A stretch of DNA of 64,000 nt from Clostridia bacterium (GTDB taxonomy: Bacteria > Bacillota > Clostridia > Lachnospirales > Lachnospiraceae). The stretch covers positions 1 through 64,000 of the forward strand of contig CAJTAK010000014.1 of assembly GCA_910574255.1 (NCBI GenBank), in the 5' to 3' direction. Numbering within the stretch: position 1 is the stretch's first letter; each line of letters begins with the position of its first letter. Shown piece after piece: positions 53,771-61,838 of this stretch. Made by a program: the position numbers and the translations under genes. The notes beneath the pieces are model-generated. The model was not told the DNA's origin and did no database searches. It saw only the letters and a program-made list of their open reading frames with translations.

Positions 53771-54808
53771 TTAAGCTTTAATATATGCCAAAGTTTCCCG
53801 GGGTTCCAGCCCATATCGCACTCCCTCCAGCACGGTAGTCAGCTTATCAATCTCTTCCTCCTTATCGTGAAGATAGGCTGTCACAACTGCCAGGGAATAA
53901 GGATTCTTCCGCCGTTCCTCCCCGTAAACCTGTCCGAGGAACCCCCTATACAGCTTTTCCAGTTCTCCTTCGGTCAATTCTCCAAAATGTCTTCCATAGT
54001 AAGTGCGTGCCAGAATTTCCCGAAGCTCCTTTTCATCGGCAGCCGTTGCCATGGCGCGTATCTCCTCATGCCGGAGCCGATACACTACCGGGATGACCAA
54101 AGAATAGATGGAAGTAAGAGGAAGCTGATAATACTTTTTGGCCCGGCGTAGCCAGGTAAGATTCAGCAAATCAATCTGGCTTCCGAAGGTGCGGTTCACC
54201 ATCTCCAAATCCGCTCCCCTTAAAATCTTGTCCTTTTGCTTCCAAATCTCAGAAAAATAGTACAAATCCAGCGCCATCTCATAGTCAAAAAGAGTCAGCT
54301 CATTTCCATTGTCAAGGCCGGAAAGTATCTTTTTATAGCTGGTATCCCGCAGTGCCGTAAGAAGATCCGGAATCGTCTCCGCCTGAGACAATTCTTCCAT
54401 ATGAATATTGGACAGCTTCTGGAAAAAGCTTCGCAGCTCTCTTGACTCCCCCGTCCGATCCCCGTGATTGAAAATACGCCGAAGAGCACGTTTAATTACG
54501 GAAATCTCAAACTTTCTAAAATAGCACTCCAACAGCTTTTTCTGTCTCTTATCACAAAACCGATAAAGCTTGGAAAAATCGTAATACAGCGTTCCCACCA
54601 CCAGACGCTCCAGCTCTCTTTGTTGAAGCTTTGACTCATCCTGTCCCTCCAGCACGATTCGGTAAGAGGGGATCTGCTTCAAATAGGATATCGCCTGGGA
54701 AACATTCTCCATCTGAGCCAGATTCCGAAAATCCTTTTCCTTTAACAGATAGCTTTTCATGGCACGGATCTTGGTGGCAAGAGCACCATAGCTCATAACT
54801 CCGCCCAT
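53771..54808 (-). CDS. ntpC: V-type ATP synthase subunit C
   Basis: Funnel-shaped subunit that couples the rotor ring to the central shaft (d-type subunit). The 345-residue helical protein begins MGGVMSYGALATKIRAMKSYLLKEKDF and ends with EPRETLAYIKA, matching the family. It starts one base after the preceding subunit gene. Confidence 0.9.
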   Translation of the reverse strand: MGGVMSYGALATKIRAMKSYLLKEKDFRNLAQMENVSQAISYLKQIPSYRIVLEGQDESKLQQRELERLVVGTLYYDFSKLYRFCDKRQKKLLECYFRKFEISVIKRALRRIFNHGDRTGESRELRSFFQKLSNIHMEELSQAETIPDLLTALRDTSYKKILSGLDNGNELTLFDYEMALDLYYFSEIWKQKDKILRGADLEMVNRTFGSQIDLLNLTWLRRAKKYYQLPLTSIYSLVIPVVYRLRHEEIRAMATAADEKELREILARTYYGRHFGELTEGELEKLYRGFLGQVYGEERRKNPYSLAVVTAYLHDKEEEIDKLTTVLEGVRYGLEPRETLAYIKA

Positions 54809-54809
54809 A

Positions 54810-55130
54810 TTACTCTCCTATAATATAATGAAACAGCTTGTCTGCAAGCTCTGCATGATTCTGATCATATTCCCTTTTCATGGATTCCAATTCCTGCTCA
54901 GTCTCCTTACGCATCTTCAAAAGCTCCTGCTCCGCATCCGCTTTCAGCTTTTCATTTATCTCTTTCAGCTTTTCTTCTGTCTCCGCATCAAGCTGCTGAT
55001 CAAAATCTATGGTTTTCTGCTCGTATACCTTGGCAATCCGTCTCTTTTCATTGGCTGCCTCTTTCTCCACATTCACAGCCGCAGTTTCAATCTCAGAAAG
55101 CCTGCCCAACACAGTCACCATCTGTTCCAT
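54810..55130 (-). CDS. V-type ATP synthase peripheral-stalk subunit G/H
   Basis: The 106-residue protein is nearly all charged helix (IETAAVNVEKEAANEKRRIAKVYEQKT and so on), the pattern of the small coiled-coil stalk subunit that pairs with E. I set the start at ATG 55130 with AGGAGGGAACAGC upstream; an in-frame extension by 13 residues would begin in the repeat leader. It is the first gene of the operon, whose leader contains a hairpin repeat. Naming of this subunit differs between systems. Confidence 0.8.
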   Translation of the reverse strand: MEQMVTVLGRLSEIETAAVNVEKEAANEKRRIAKVYEQKTIDFDQQLDAETEEKLKEINEKLKADAEQELLKMRKETEQELESMKREYDQNHAELADKLFHYIIGE

Positions 55131-55138
55131 GCTGTTCC

Positions 55139-55266
55139 CTCCTATTCCAGTTCCGCAGTACCCGAACAATACACCCTATTTAGAAGTATTTCCGGCCGCA
55201 GATGCTTGCGTCTGTAAATTCTTCTGTGCACTGTCCAGATAATGCTGTTTTAATTCCAGTTCCGCA
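55139..55266 (-). repeat. Hairpin repeat in the V-ATPase operon leader
   Basis: Shares the sequence TCCTATTCCAGTTCCGCAG and its central block (ATTTCCGGCC, then GTGCACTG) with the copy before subunit B. The inverted arms (55155-55245) are less perfect. The motif TTCCAGTTCCGCA appears twice, once at each end. It supplies the AGGAGG of the first gene. No clear -10/-35 pair is visible in the AT-rich sequence further upstream. Confidence 0.65.
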
Positions 55267-55397
55267 TCATCTGATTCCATCTTTTACATTCACTGATATA
55301 CTATACTCTTTTATTAATAAAATCTATAGTAAAAATGACAAAAAACACAAAAAAACCAGATATTTTTTTTAATAGTATCCTGCAACGGCGCAAAAAA

Positions 55398-55421
55398 TTC
55401 CCCGGCTGAAAAGCCGGGGAA
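55398..55421 (-). terminator. Terminator of rpsU
   Basis: TTCCCCGGCT and AGCCGGGGAA form a perfect 10-bp stem with a GAAA/TTTC loop. On the minus strand it is followed by TTTTTTG. Confidence 0.95.
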
Positions 55422-55438
55422 TAATTGCTTTTGCACAA

Positions 55439-55615
55439 TTAATTAAATTTACGTTTTCTGGCTGCTTCAGATTTCTTCTTACGTCTTACGCTCGGCTTCT
55501 CGTAATGTTCTCTTTTACGAATTTCCTGCTGAATGCCTGCTTTGGCACAGTTTCTTTTAAAACGGCGTAAAGCGCTGTCTAAAGTCTCATTCTCTTTTAC
55601 GATTACATTCGACAT
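55439..55615 (-). CDS. rpsU: 30S ribosomal protein S21
   Basis: The 58-residue basic protein matches S21 ([27 protein letters not shown], then a lysine/arginine-rich tail [19 protein letters not shown]). The short start at 55615 gives the standard length; the frame runs 25 codons further but without family similarity. It has a consensus promoter and a strong terminator, so it is transcribed alone, separate from the V-ATPase operon behind it. Confidence 0.97.
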   Translation of the reverse strand: MSNVIVKENETLDSALRRFKRNCAKAGIQQEIRKREHYEKPSVRRKKKSEAARKRKFN

Positions 55616-55695
55616 AGTATCACACCTAACCTCCCTCCAGTTGTATATTGTGCATGAGACACAACTGTCTGGGTTCTTCTTACTGCACACATACG

Positions 55696-55724
55696 ATTAT
55701 AGGGGTTTATGGAGGTTCTGTCAA
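55696..55724 (-). promoter_or_regulatory. Consensus sigma-A promoter of rpsU
   Basis: On the minus strand TTGACA (55719-55724) and TATAAT (55696-55701) are 17 bases apart, a full consensus match. Confidence 0.92.
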
Positions 55725-55863
55725 CACTTTTTCTGCTTTTCTTACAAAAAATAACCAAAATTTGTCATATTCAAATTTAATTGAAAAATCGGAACAATGC
55801 ACAGCATAAGCTTCCTCTGCCGCAAACACATTTTTCTCAGATGCTTCTTCATCTGTCCGTTTT

Positions 55864-57639
55864 CTATACCGCTATTTCTTCCAGATCCAAATTATAATAT
55901 ACCCTGTCTGCCGGCATTCCTGTTTCGGCGTCTTCTCCCATCCGAAATGTTAACTTCTCTTCTGGAATTCCTTCCTTAAATAAAAACAAAAGGTGCATTT
56001 CCCCTCTTGTCTCCTCATAGGCTGACCTTACAGGAGAAATCTTTTCTTCTTCCCCGTTCGATACACGAATCAGATAAAAGTGGTTGTCCCAATTCCCACT
56101 GTCAATCCCGGATAACCTCAAAAACAATGCATGGGGATAAATACAAGCATCCTCAACCATCACCTGGGTTCCCGGCAGCTTTTCGCCTATCTCAACTTCT
56201 TTTGTCTCTACCTTCGGAACAGCAACTTCATAGGTAAGTCCATCCAAAATCACCTGAAAAGCTTCAGATCCTCCACGGTTCCAAAATTCAAGCGTAATGG
56301 TATCTGCCAGATTTTCTTTTCCGTCAAAGTGAAACCCAAGCTCCCATATGGCACTCTGCGGTTCCACCTCCACACGATCCGGTCCCACAATCTCCTGATC
56401 CGCAAGCACTGTATTTCCCTCAAAGGAAAGCCTTTCTCCTGTGCCGCCCTCTATCTTTTGGAAGCTCATAACATAATATGGGGCATAGTCTTTCAGCTCT
56501 GTCAGCTTAAGATGTGTCTCGGCTTCTGTCTCGTCCTGAGCTTCATTCATTTTTGCGGGCAGTTCTTCCTGGTTAGGTTCCTCCGGTTTATCCGCTTCTT
56601 TCTCCGCCTCCGAAGACTGTGCCTGCGGTCCTCCTGCCTGCTCCCCTGGTTCTGCGGCCAAAGCCCTGTCTCCCTCTGTTCCCGCCCTGGGGCTCAAAAG
56701 CATTCCGGCTGCCACAAGTACAAGTAATGATACAATAAGAATTACTCTATGCATACTAAGCTTACGATAATTCAAAATATGGCGAATTCTCTTCTTGGGG
56801 TCCACCTCTCCAAATCCGGATGCCAATCCGGAAAAAACAGGATTGTCCACGGACAGGCGAAGAAGCGTAGTGGAATACGCCTCCCGTACTCCTGCTCCCA
56901 TCTTGTCCAAAACCCTTTCATCGCAGGCCATCTCCATATCCGCTGACATAAAATAAAATGCCGCCCATACAAGAGGATTAAACCAATGAATGCACAAGGC
57001 TGCAAAGCCTGCAAACTTTAGGATTGGATCTTTTCTTTGAATATGGGCCTTTTCATGAAGAAGGATAAAAGAACGCTCCTCCCCTGAGAGACTGGCAGGC
57101 AGATAAATCTGTGGCCGTAAAAATCCCATTACAAAAGGTGTCTCAAGCCCCTCCACACTCCAAATGCCCGGTCCTTCCTGATATCTGTTTCTTTGAATCT
57201 TTTTCCACAGCTTAAGGCTGGCTGCCCCATTCCAAATCAGCATAAGAAAGGCCCCTAATATCCACGCAAAACCAATAACCCGAAAAAACGCCCTCTCATT
57301 TCCTACGATTTTCTCTCTCGAACCGTCTGCAAAAGAATCTGATGTATACGCTCCGTTCTCCCATTGTTCAGGCAATGCATCCTCTGTTCCAATGGATTCC
57401 TCAAGCTTCCTAGAGGAAAGTGCCGGTTCCTGCACCCAGCCCGTATCAGCTTCCTGCAGAAATCCAAGCTCCACCGGAAAGGTAAAGGGACAGAGCAGAC
57501 GGACAAGGACTGCCAGCCAAAGGATGCACATATGTTTTCTAGGCATTCTTTTTAAAATCAGGCGTATCAGAATAACCAATCCGATAATAAAAGAAGCCTG
57601 AAAGCTCATTTCTAAAATCCCCTGAAATACTGCTGTCAT
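55864..57639 (-). CDS. BlaR1/MecR1-type membrane metalloprotease (M56 family)
   Basis: The 591-residue protein has N-terminal membrane segments, the zinc-protease motif HEKAH at 195-199 (FILLHEKAHIQRKDP), a fourth membrane segment at about 305-325, and an outer domain with a Glu/Gln-rich linker. In BlaR1, an outer penicillin-binding domain senses beta-lactam. Here the C-terminal part lacks clear SxxK/KTG motifs, so the signal is not known. The start at 57639 has GAGGGGTGATCGA upstream and lies just inside the stop of the repressor gene. Together they form a sensor-repressor pair. Confidence 0.85.
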   Translation of the reverse strand: MTAVFQGILEMSFQASFIIGLVILIRLILKRMPRKHMCILWLAVLVRLLCPFTFPVELGFLQEADTGWVQEPALSSRKLEESIGTEDALPEQWENGAYTSDSFADGSREKIVGNERAFFRVIGFAWILGAFLMLIWNGAASLKLWKKIQRNRYQEGPGIWSVEGLETPFVMGFLRPQIYLPASLSGEERSFILLHEKAHIQRKDPILKFAGFAALCIHWFNPLVWAAFYFMSADMEMACDERVLDKMGAGVREAYSTTLLRLSVDNPVFSGLASGFGEVDPKKRIRHILNYRKLSMHRVILIVSLLVLVAAGMLLSPRAGTEGDRALAAEPGEQAGGPQAQSSEAEKEADKPEEPNQEELPAKMNEAQDETEAETHLKLTELKDYAPYYVMSFQKIEGGTGERLSFEGNTVLADQEIVGPDRVEVEPQSAIWELGFHFDGKENLADTITLEFWNRGGSEAFQVILDGLTYEVAVPKVETKEVEIGEKLPGTQVMVEDACIYPHALFLRLSGIDSGNWDNHFYLIRVSNGEEEKISPVRSAYEETRGEMHLLFLFKEGIPEEKLTFRMGEDAETGMPADRVYYNLDLEEIAV

Positions 57640-57643
57640 TCGA

Positions 57644-58006
57644 TCACCCCTCTCTGCTCTTTGCAATCATCTCTTCCAGCTCCTGAATTTCTTTTTCACT
57701 CAGCTTCTTTTTTCTGGTAAATGCAGCCAAAAACTGGGGCAGGGAGCCTCCAAAGGTCTCCGCCACAAAATACTCACTGCAGCGGCCATAATATTCCTCC
57801 CGTTCTACCAGGGATGTAACGGCTCCATTCTGATTCTGAAATAAGCCTTTCTCGCAAAGTCTGCGTAATATGGTATAAGTCGTTGACTTTTGCCAATGCA
57901 TTTTTTCTCTGCAGAGCTTTACCAGCTCTCCGGAGGGTATAGGCTCCCTCTCCCAGATTAACTCTGCAAAACGCAGCTCCATAGTTCCCAAACCATAGGT
58001 TTCCAT
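57644..58006 (-). CDS. BlaI/MecI/CopY-type repressor
   Basis: The 120-residue protein has the winged-helix DNA-binding half (MELRFAELIWEREPIPSGELVKLCRE and WQKSTTYTILRRLCEKGLF) and the C-terminal dimerisation helices. In this family the membrane protease triggers cleavage of the repressor, giving derepression. The start at 58006 has AAAGGAG eight bases upstream; a longer reading would only translate two copies of the 51-bp repeat. The next gene is the BlaR1-type protease, overlapping by five to eight bases. A matching operator covers the promoter at 58137-58190. Confidence 0.88.
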   Translation of the reverse strand: METYGLGTMELRFAELIWEREPIPSGELVKLCREKMHWQKSTTYTILRRLCEKGLFQNQNGAVTSLVEREEYYGRCSEYFVAETFGGSLPQFLAAFTRKKKLSEKEIQELEEMIAKSREG

Positions 58007-58023
58007 AAGCTCTTCTCCTTTCC

Positions 58024-58124
58024 TTGATCTGCACATGTTTTTTGTGCATAGAGGGATACCCGTAGGGTGTTTCCTTAATTTGCACATACTTTTTGTGCAT
58101 AGAGGGATACCCGTAGGGTGTTTC
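58024..58124 (-). repeat. Two tandem 51-bp 5'-end repeats ahead of the repressor gene
   Basis: Units at 58024-58074 and 58075-58124 match those at 11061 and 6916. Each carries a GGGATACCCGTAGGG palindrome and a TGCACA...TGTGCA stem-loop. They fill the leader between promoter and start codon. Confidence 0.8.
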
Positions 58125-58136
58125 ATATCCGCATTA

Positions 58137-58190
58137 GTCTACATGCAGTAAACCTATAATTAGTTTACTGCATGTAGACCAATATGTCAA
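58137..58190 (-). promoter_or_regulatory. Promoter and 17-bp inverted operator of the blaI-blaR1-type pair
   Basis: On the minus strand TTGACA (58185-58190) and TAAACT (58162-58167) are 17 bases apart. GTCTACATGCAGTAAAC (58137-58153) and its exact inverse (58163-58179) surround nine bases. One arm lies in the -10/-35 spacer and covers the -10; the other lies near the transcription start. Each arm contains TACATGCAGTA, close to the TACA-NN-TGTA boxes of BlaI/MecI regulators, so binding by the adjacent repressor is likely. Confidence 0.85.
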
Positions 58191-58251
58191 GAGAATTTAC
58201 TATTAAGACCCACAATAACCAAGAGAAAAACCGAAAACTGAAATTTTTAAT

Positions 58252-58512
58252 GTTACTGTTTACTCCCAATGTCATTAAGTTAAGCTTCAACAAATGTCCG
58301 GCGTAGGGGAGGAGGGCCGCCCCGGCCAGGGGTGGCGGTTCTTGCCCGAAGCCTTCACAAGCTTTTTGGTGCTTAACTTAATGACATTGGTTTACTCCTG
58401 AACCGTGCACTGCGCTGCACGGTCACAGGCCAGTACAGTACCGGGGGCGGAATCCGGCCTCTTGCCGTAAAGCAACTATAAATAGGCCGGATTCGTTACT
58501 GTGAACAGTAAC
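58252..58512. mobile_element. GTTACTG-type element interrupted by a nested 123-bp element
   Basis: Ends are GTTACTGTTTAC on the left and GTGAACAGTAAC on the right. TTTTTAAT flanks it on both sides (58244-58251 and 58513-58520), an 8-base target duplication. Without the insert it is about 129 bp and contains further palindromes (GTGCACTGCGCTGCAC; GAATCCGGCC with GGCCGGATTC at 58450-58495). No coding. Confidence 0.8.
58267..58389. mobile_element. 123-bp MITE-like element, copy 2 (nested)
   Basis: Ends CAATGTCATTAAGTTAAG and CTTAACTTAATGACATTG. It is flanked on both sides by GTTTACTCC (58258-58266 and 58390-58398), a 9-base target duplication. It has the same length as copy 1 (21923) but lies in opposite orientation. 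Confidence 0.88.
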
Positions 58513-58656
58513 TTTTTAATTATTCTTGACGTTTAACTACCAATACCATATTATAAATGCAGGAAATGGGTTTGTAACCGTACAGCTATTGCTCAAGCAG
58601 GGTACTCATTTCTTTTTTTATGTTCATCATATCATACAAATATATCTATCCAAAAA

Positions 58657-58690
58657 ACGGGAAAACGCCCGCACTCCGGCGCTTTCCCGT
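58657..58690 (-). terminator. Terminator of alaS
   Basis: ACGGGAAA and TTTCCCGT with an inner CGCC/GGCG pair form the stem. On the minus strand TTTTTTGG follows. Confidence 0.88.
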
Positions 58691-58754
58691 CTCATTCATA
58701 CTTTATATGGAAATATCCGTTCACTTTTTTACCATATCCCCATACCAATCCAAT

Positions 58755-61394
58755 CTATTTTACCTGCTCAGCCACAACCTCTGCCGCTTTCTCAATGGCC
58801 GCATCCATTCCATCCGGATTCTTGCCGCCGGCCTGGGCCATTCCTGGCCGTCCGCCGCCGCCGCCTCCTACAAGACCGGCAATTGCCTTAATCAGATTGC
58901 CTGCATGGGCGCCTTTCTTCTGGGCGCCGTCCGTAGCCGTAGCCATAAGGCTTACCTTGCCGTCCATAGCAGAAGCCAGAACTACAATTCCCTCTCCAAG
59001 CTTCTCTTTAAGCTGATCTCCAAGCTCCCGGAGACCGTTCATATCCACATTCTCAAGCTTGGCGGCCAGAAGCTTCACGCCTCCAATCTCCTTTACCTGA
59101 TCCATCACATCGCCCAGGGCATCCTTGGCTAGCTTGCTCTTTAAGGCATCATTCTCGCTGCGAAGCTTCTTAATCTCTGCCTGAAGATGCTCAATCTTCT
59201 CTGTCAGATTGGCCGGTGTCGCCTTTGCCGCATGAGCAGCTTCCGACAGCTTCTGCTCCAACTCCCGATAATAAGCAAATACCCCGTTTCCGGTCAGAGC
59301 CTCGATACGGCGCACACCTGCCGCAATGCCTGCCTCGGACACAATCTTAAAGGCTGTAATCACGCCGGTATTGGCTACATGAGTACCGCCGCAGAGCTCC
59401 TTGGAGAAGTCTCCCATGGATACTACCCGCACGTCCTCCTCATATTTCTCCCCAAAGAGAGCCATGGCACCTGTCTTCTTGGCATCCTCCAGATTCATAA
59501 TCTCCGTCACCACAGGAAGAGAAGCCTGAATCTCCTGATTTACCAATGCTTCTACCTTCTCAAGCTCTTCCGCCGTCATAGTTTCAAAATGAGAGAAGTC
59601 AAAGCGGAGACGATCCGGTGTCACAAGGGAACCTTTCTGCTCTACATGACTGCCAAGAACCGTCTTTAACGCTTTCTGGAGCAAATGGGTTGCGCTGTGA
59701 TTTTTGCAGGTGTCCGTACGTCCTTTCTCACATACTTCCAAAGTCGCCTTATCTGACACTTTCAGCATGCCTTTTGTCATACGTCCCACATGCCCCACCT
59801 TGCCTCCAAGAAGCTTGATGGTATCCTGAACTTCAAATTCGCCGTCCGCTGTACGGATCACACCGGTATCTCCCTGCTGTCCGCCCATGGTTGCATAAAA
59901 TGGCGTCTTTTCCACAAAAACAGTTCCGTTCTCGCCCTCTGTAAGAGCTTCCACAAGGTCACTCTCCGTAGTGAGAACCGTGATCTTTGATTCAAATGCC
60001 AACTGTTCATAGCCTACAAACTCCGTAGTCACGGAAGGGTCGATCTCATCATAAACGGTAGCATCCGCACCCATATAGTTGGTAACGATACGAGCCTTTT
60101 GTGCCGTAACCCTCTGCTCCTCCATGGCAGCCTTAAAGCCTTCCTCATCAATGGAAAATCCCTTTTCCTCCAGGATTTCTCTCGTTAAGTCAACCGGGAA
60201 GCCATAGGTATCGTAAAGCTTAAAGGTATTCTCTCCGGAAAGAACCTTCGTCCCCTCTTTCTGCATCTGAGCTTCCAAATTTGCCAGAATACTTAAGCCC
60301 TGATCAATGGTCTTATTGAACTTCTCTTCCTCCTGGGTCAGCACCTTAAAGATAAAGCTCTTTTTCTCCTCCAGCTCCGGATAACCGTCCTTGGAGCCCT
60401 CAATCACGGTCTCGCTTAACCGGGCCAGGAATTTTCCTTCAATGCCTAAGAGACGTCCGTGACGGGCCGCCCGGCGGATCAGGCGGCGGAGCACATAGCC
60501 CCGGCCCTCATTGGTGGGCATAATGCCGTCAGATATCATAAAGGTAGCGGAACGGATATGATCCGTAATGAGACGAATGGATACGTCCTTATTTTCATCC
60601 TTTTTGTATTCTGCATGGGCGAATTCACACACCTTGTCCCGAAGAGCCCGAACCGTATCCACATCAAAGATGGAATCTACATCCTGGACCACAGAAGCCA
60701 GACGCTCCAAGCCCATGCCTGTGTCAATATTCTTCTGTTCCAGCTCCGTATAATGATTGTTGCCGTCATTGTCAAACTGGGTAAAGACGTCGTTCCAGAT
60801 CTCCATATAACGATCACAATCGCAGCCTACGGTACAGTCCGGCTTGCCGCAGCCGTACTTCTCGCCACGATCATAATAAACCTCGGAACAGGGACCGCAG
60901 GGACCTGCGCCGTGCTCCCAGAAGTTGTCCTCCTTGCCAAAGCGGAAGATCCGCTCTGCAGGAATCCCGATTTCCTTATTCCAGATATCAAATGCCTCAT
61001 CATCTTCCAGATAAACGGACGGATACAGCCTGTCCTTATCAAGCCCTACAACCTCGGTCAGAAATTCCCAGGTCCAGCCAATGGCCTCACGCTTAAAATA
61101 ATCTCCGAAGGAGAAATTACCCAGCATCTCAAAGAACGTGCCGTGGCGTGCTGTCTTTCCTACATTCTCAATATCTCCTGTACGGATACACTTCTGACAC
61201 GTAGTCACACGTTTTCTGGGCGGAATCTCTGCTCCTGTAAAATAAGGCTTTAAAGGAGCCATGCCGGAATTAATCAGCAGCAGGCTCTTGTCATTGTGCG
61301 GAATCAGTGAAAAGCTCTTCATGGCCAGATGGCCCTTACTCTCAAAAAACTCCAAAAACATCTTTCGAAGCTCGTTTACTCCATATGGTTTCAT
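58755..61394 (-). CDS. alaS: Alanyl-tRNA synthetase
   Basis: The 879-residue class II synthetase has all expected parts: motif 1-3 aminoacylation domain (RTGDIENVGKTARHGTFFEMLGNFSFGDYFK, NIDTGMGLERLAS), the editing domain with HSATHLL and CGGTH, and the C-terminal DHHA1 domain (GGGGGGRPGMAQAGGK). A consensus promoter lies at 61528-61556, giving a leader of about 125 bases. That leader has two hairpins but no T-box motif that I can find. A 166-bp mobile element lies 25 bases upstream of the -35 box. Confidence 0.97.
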   Translation of the reverse strand: MKPYGVNELRKMFLEFFESKGHLAMKSFSLIPHNDKSLLLINSGMAPLKPYFTGAEIPPRKRVTTCQKCIRTGDIENVGKTARHGTFFEMLGNFSFGDYFKREAIGWTWEFLTEVVGLDKDRLYPSVYLEDDEAFDIWNKEIGIPAERIFRFGKEDNFWEHGAGPCGPCSEVYYDRGEKYGCGKPDCTVGCDCDRYMEIWNDVFTQFDNDGNNHYTELEQKNIDTGMGLERLASVVQDVDSIFDVDTVRALRDKVCEFAHAEYKKDENKDVSIRLITDHIRSATFMISDGIMPTNEGRGYVLRRLIRRAARHGRLLGIEGKFLARLSETVIEGSKDGYPELEEKKSFIFKVLTQEEEKFNKTIDQGLSILANLEAQMQKEGTKVLSGENTFKLYDTYGFPVDLTREILEEKGFSIDEEGFKAAMEEQRVTAQKARIVTNYMGADATVYDEIDPSVTTEFVGYEQLAFESKITVLTTESDLVEALTEGENGTVFVEKTPFYATMGGQQGDTGVIRTADGEFEVQDTIKLLGGKVGHVGRMTKGMLKVSDKATLEVCEKGRTDTCKNHSATHLLQKALKTVLGSHVEQKGSLVTPDRLRFDFSHFETMTAEELEKVEALVNQEIQASLPVVTEIMNLEDAKKTGAMALFGEKYEEDVRVVSMGDFSKELCGGTHVANTGVITAFKIVSEAGIAAGVRRIEALTGNGVFAYYRELEQKLSEAAHAAKATPANLTEKIEHLQAEIKKLRSENDALKSKLAKDALGDVMDQVKEIGGVKLLAAKLENVDMNGLRELGDQLKEKLGEGIVVLASAMDGKVSLMATATDGAQKKGAHAGNLIKAIAGLVGGGGGGRPGMAQAGGKNPDGMDAAIEKAAEVVAEQVK

Positions 61395-61527
61395 TTGTTC
61401 CCTCCTGGGCCTGCTTTATTATAGAAAGAGCACAGGCCATATCTTCTATATTTTAACAGACTAAGTCCGTTCACCCCATAGGGGGTATTCCTTACCGAAT
61501 TGGACATAAGTAATCCAATAAGTATAA

Positions 61528-61556
61528 ATTATAAATAGATTTTGTTTCTCTGTCAA
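61528..61556 (-). promoter_or_regulatory. Consensus sigma-A promoter of alaS
   Basis: On the minus strand TTGACA (61551-61556) and TATAAT (61528-61533) are 17 bases apart, a full consensus match. Confidence 0.9.
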
Positions 61557-61580
61557 TGTTGAACGTAAATTTGTCTGTGT

Positions 61581-61746
61581 CTAGTAGTCCGTATCGGAAA
61601 TCCTTGTGTATATTTCTGAGGATACTTTTCCGAGAGTGCAGGTCAAAAAACGCAGACGTAGTGGTGCTACGGCGAGGCTTTTTGACCTGTGCTATCGGAG
61701 AAATAGACCGGAAATATGCACAAGGATTTCCGGTACGGACTACTAG
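61581..61746. mobile_element. 166-bp inverted-repeat element, copy 2
   Basis: Same length, ends and orientation as the copy at 29265, again bounded by CTAG. Only a handful of single-base differences are visible. It lies between the hflC terminator and the alaS promoter. Confidence 0.85.
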
Positions 61747-61778
61747 TAAATGTTATGAATTTTATCAGCAAAATAACA

Positions 61779-61812
61779 GATGACAGGAACCATTTACCGT
61801 ATTCCTGCCATC
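61779..61812 (-). terminator. Probable terminator of hflC
   Basis: GATGACAGGAA pairs with TTCCTGCCATC (one mismatch). On the minus strand TGTTATTTTG follows. Confidence 0.55.
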
Positions 61813-61838
61813 TTGTTTATCATTTATCTTATCCTTAT

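Larger units (their letters stand above)
58191..58754. other. Intergenic region between repressor promoter and alaS end
   Basis: Occupied mostly by the nested mobile elements (58244-58520) and the alaS terminator. No coding sequence is seen. Confidence 0.7.
61395..61838. other. Intergenic region upstream of alaS
   Basis: Contains the alaS leader (with GGCCTG...CAGGCC and ATACCCCCTATGGGGT hairpins), the alaS promoter, the second 166-bp element (61581-61746) and the hflC terminator. No gene is seen. Confidence 0.7.

Noticed and set aside
58007..58126. Longer N-terminus for the BlaI-type repressor
   Set aside because: It would only translate the two repeat units; ATG 58006 has a strong AAAGGAG site and starts the known fold.
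61395..61527. T-box leader for alaS
   Set aside because: No T-box core sequence or terminator/antiterminator pair could be found in the leader; only two small hairpins.
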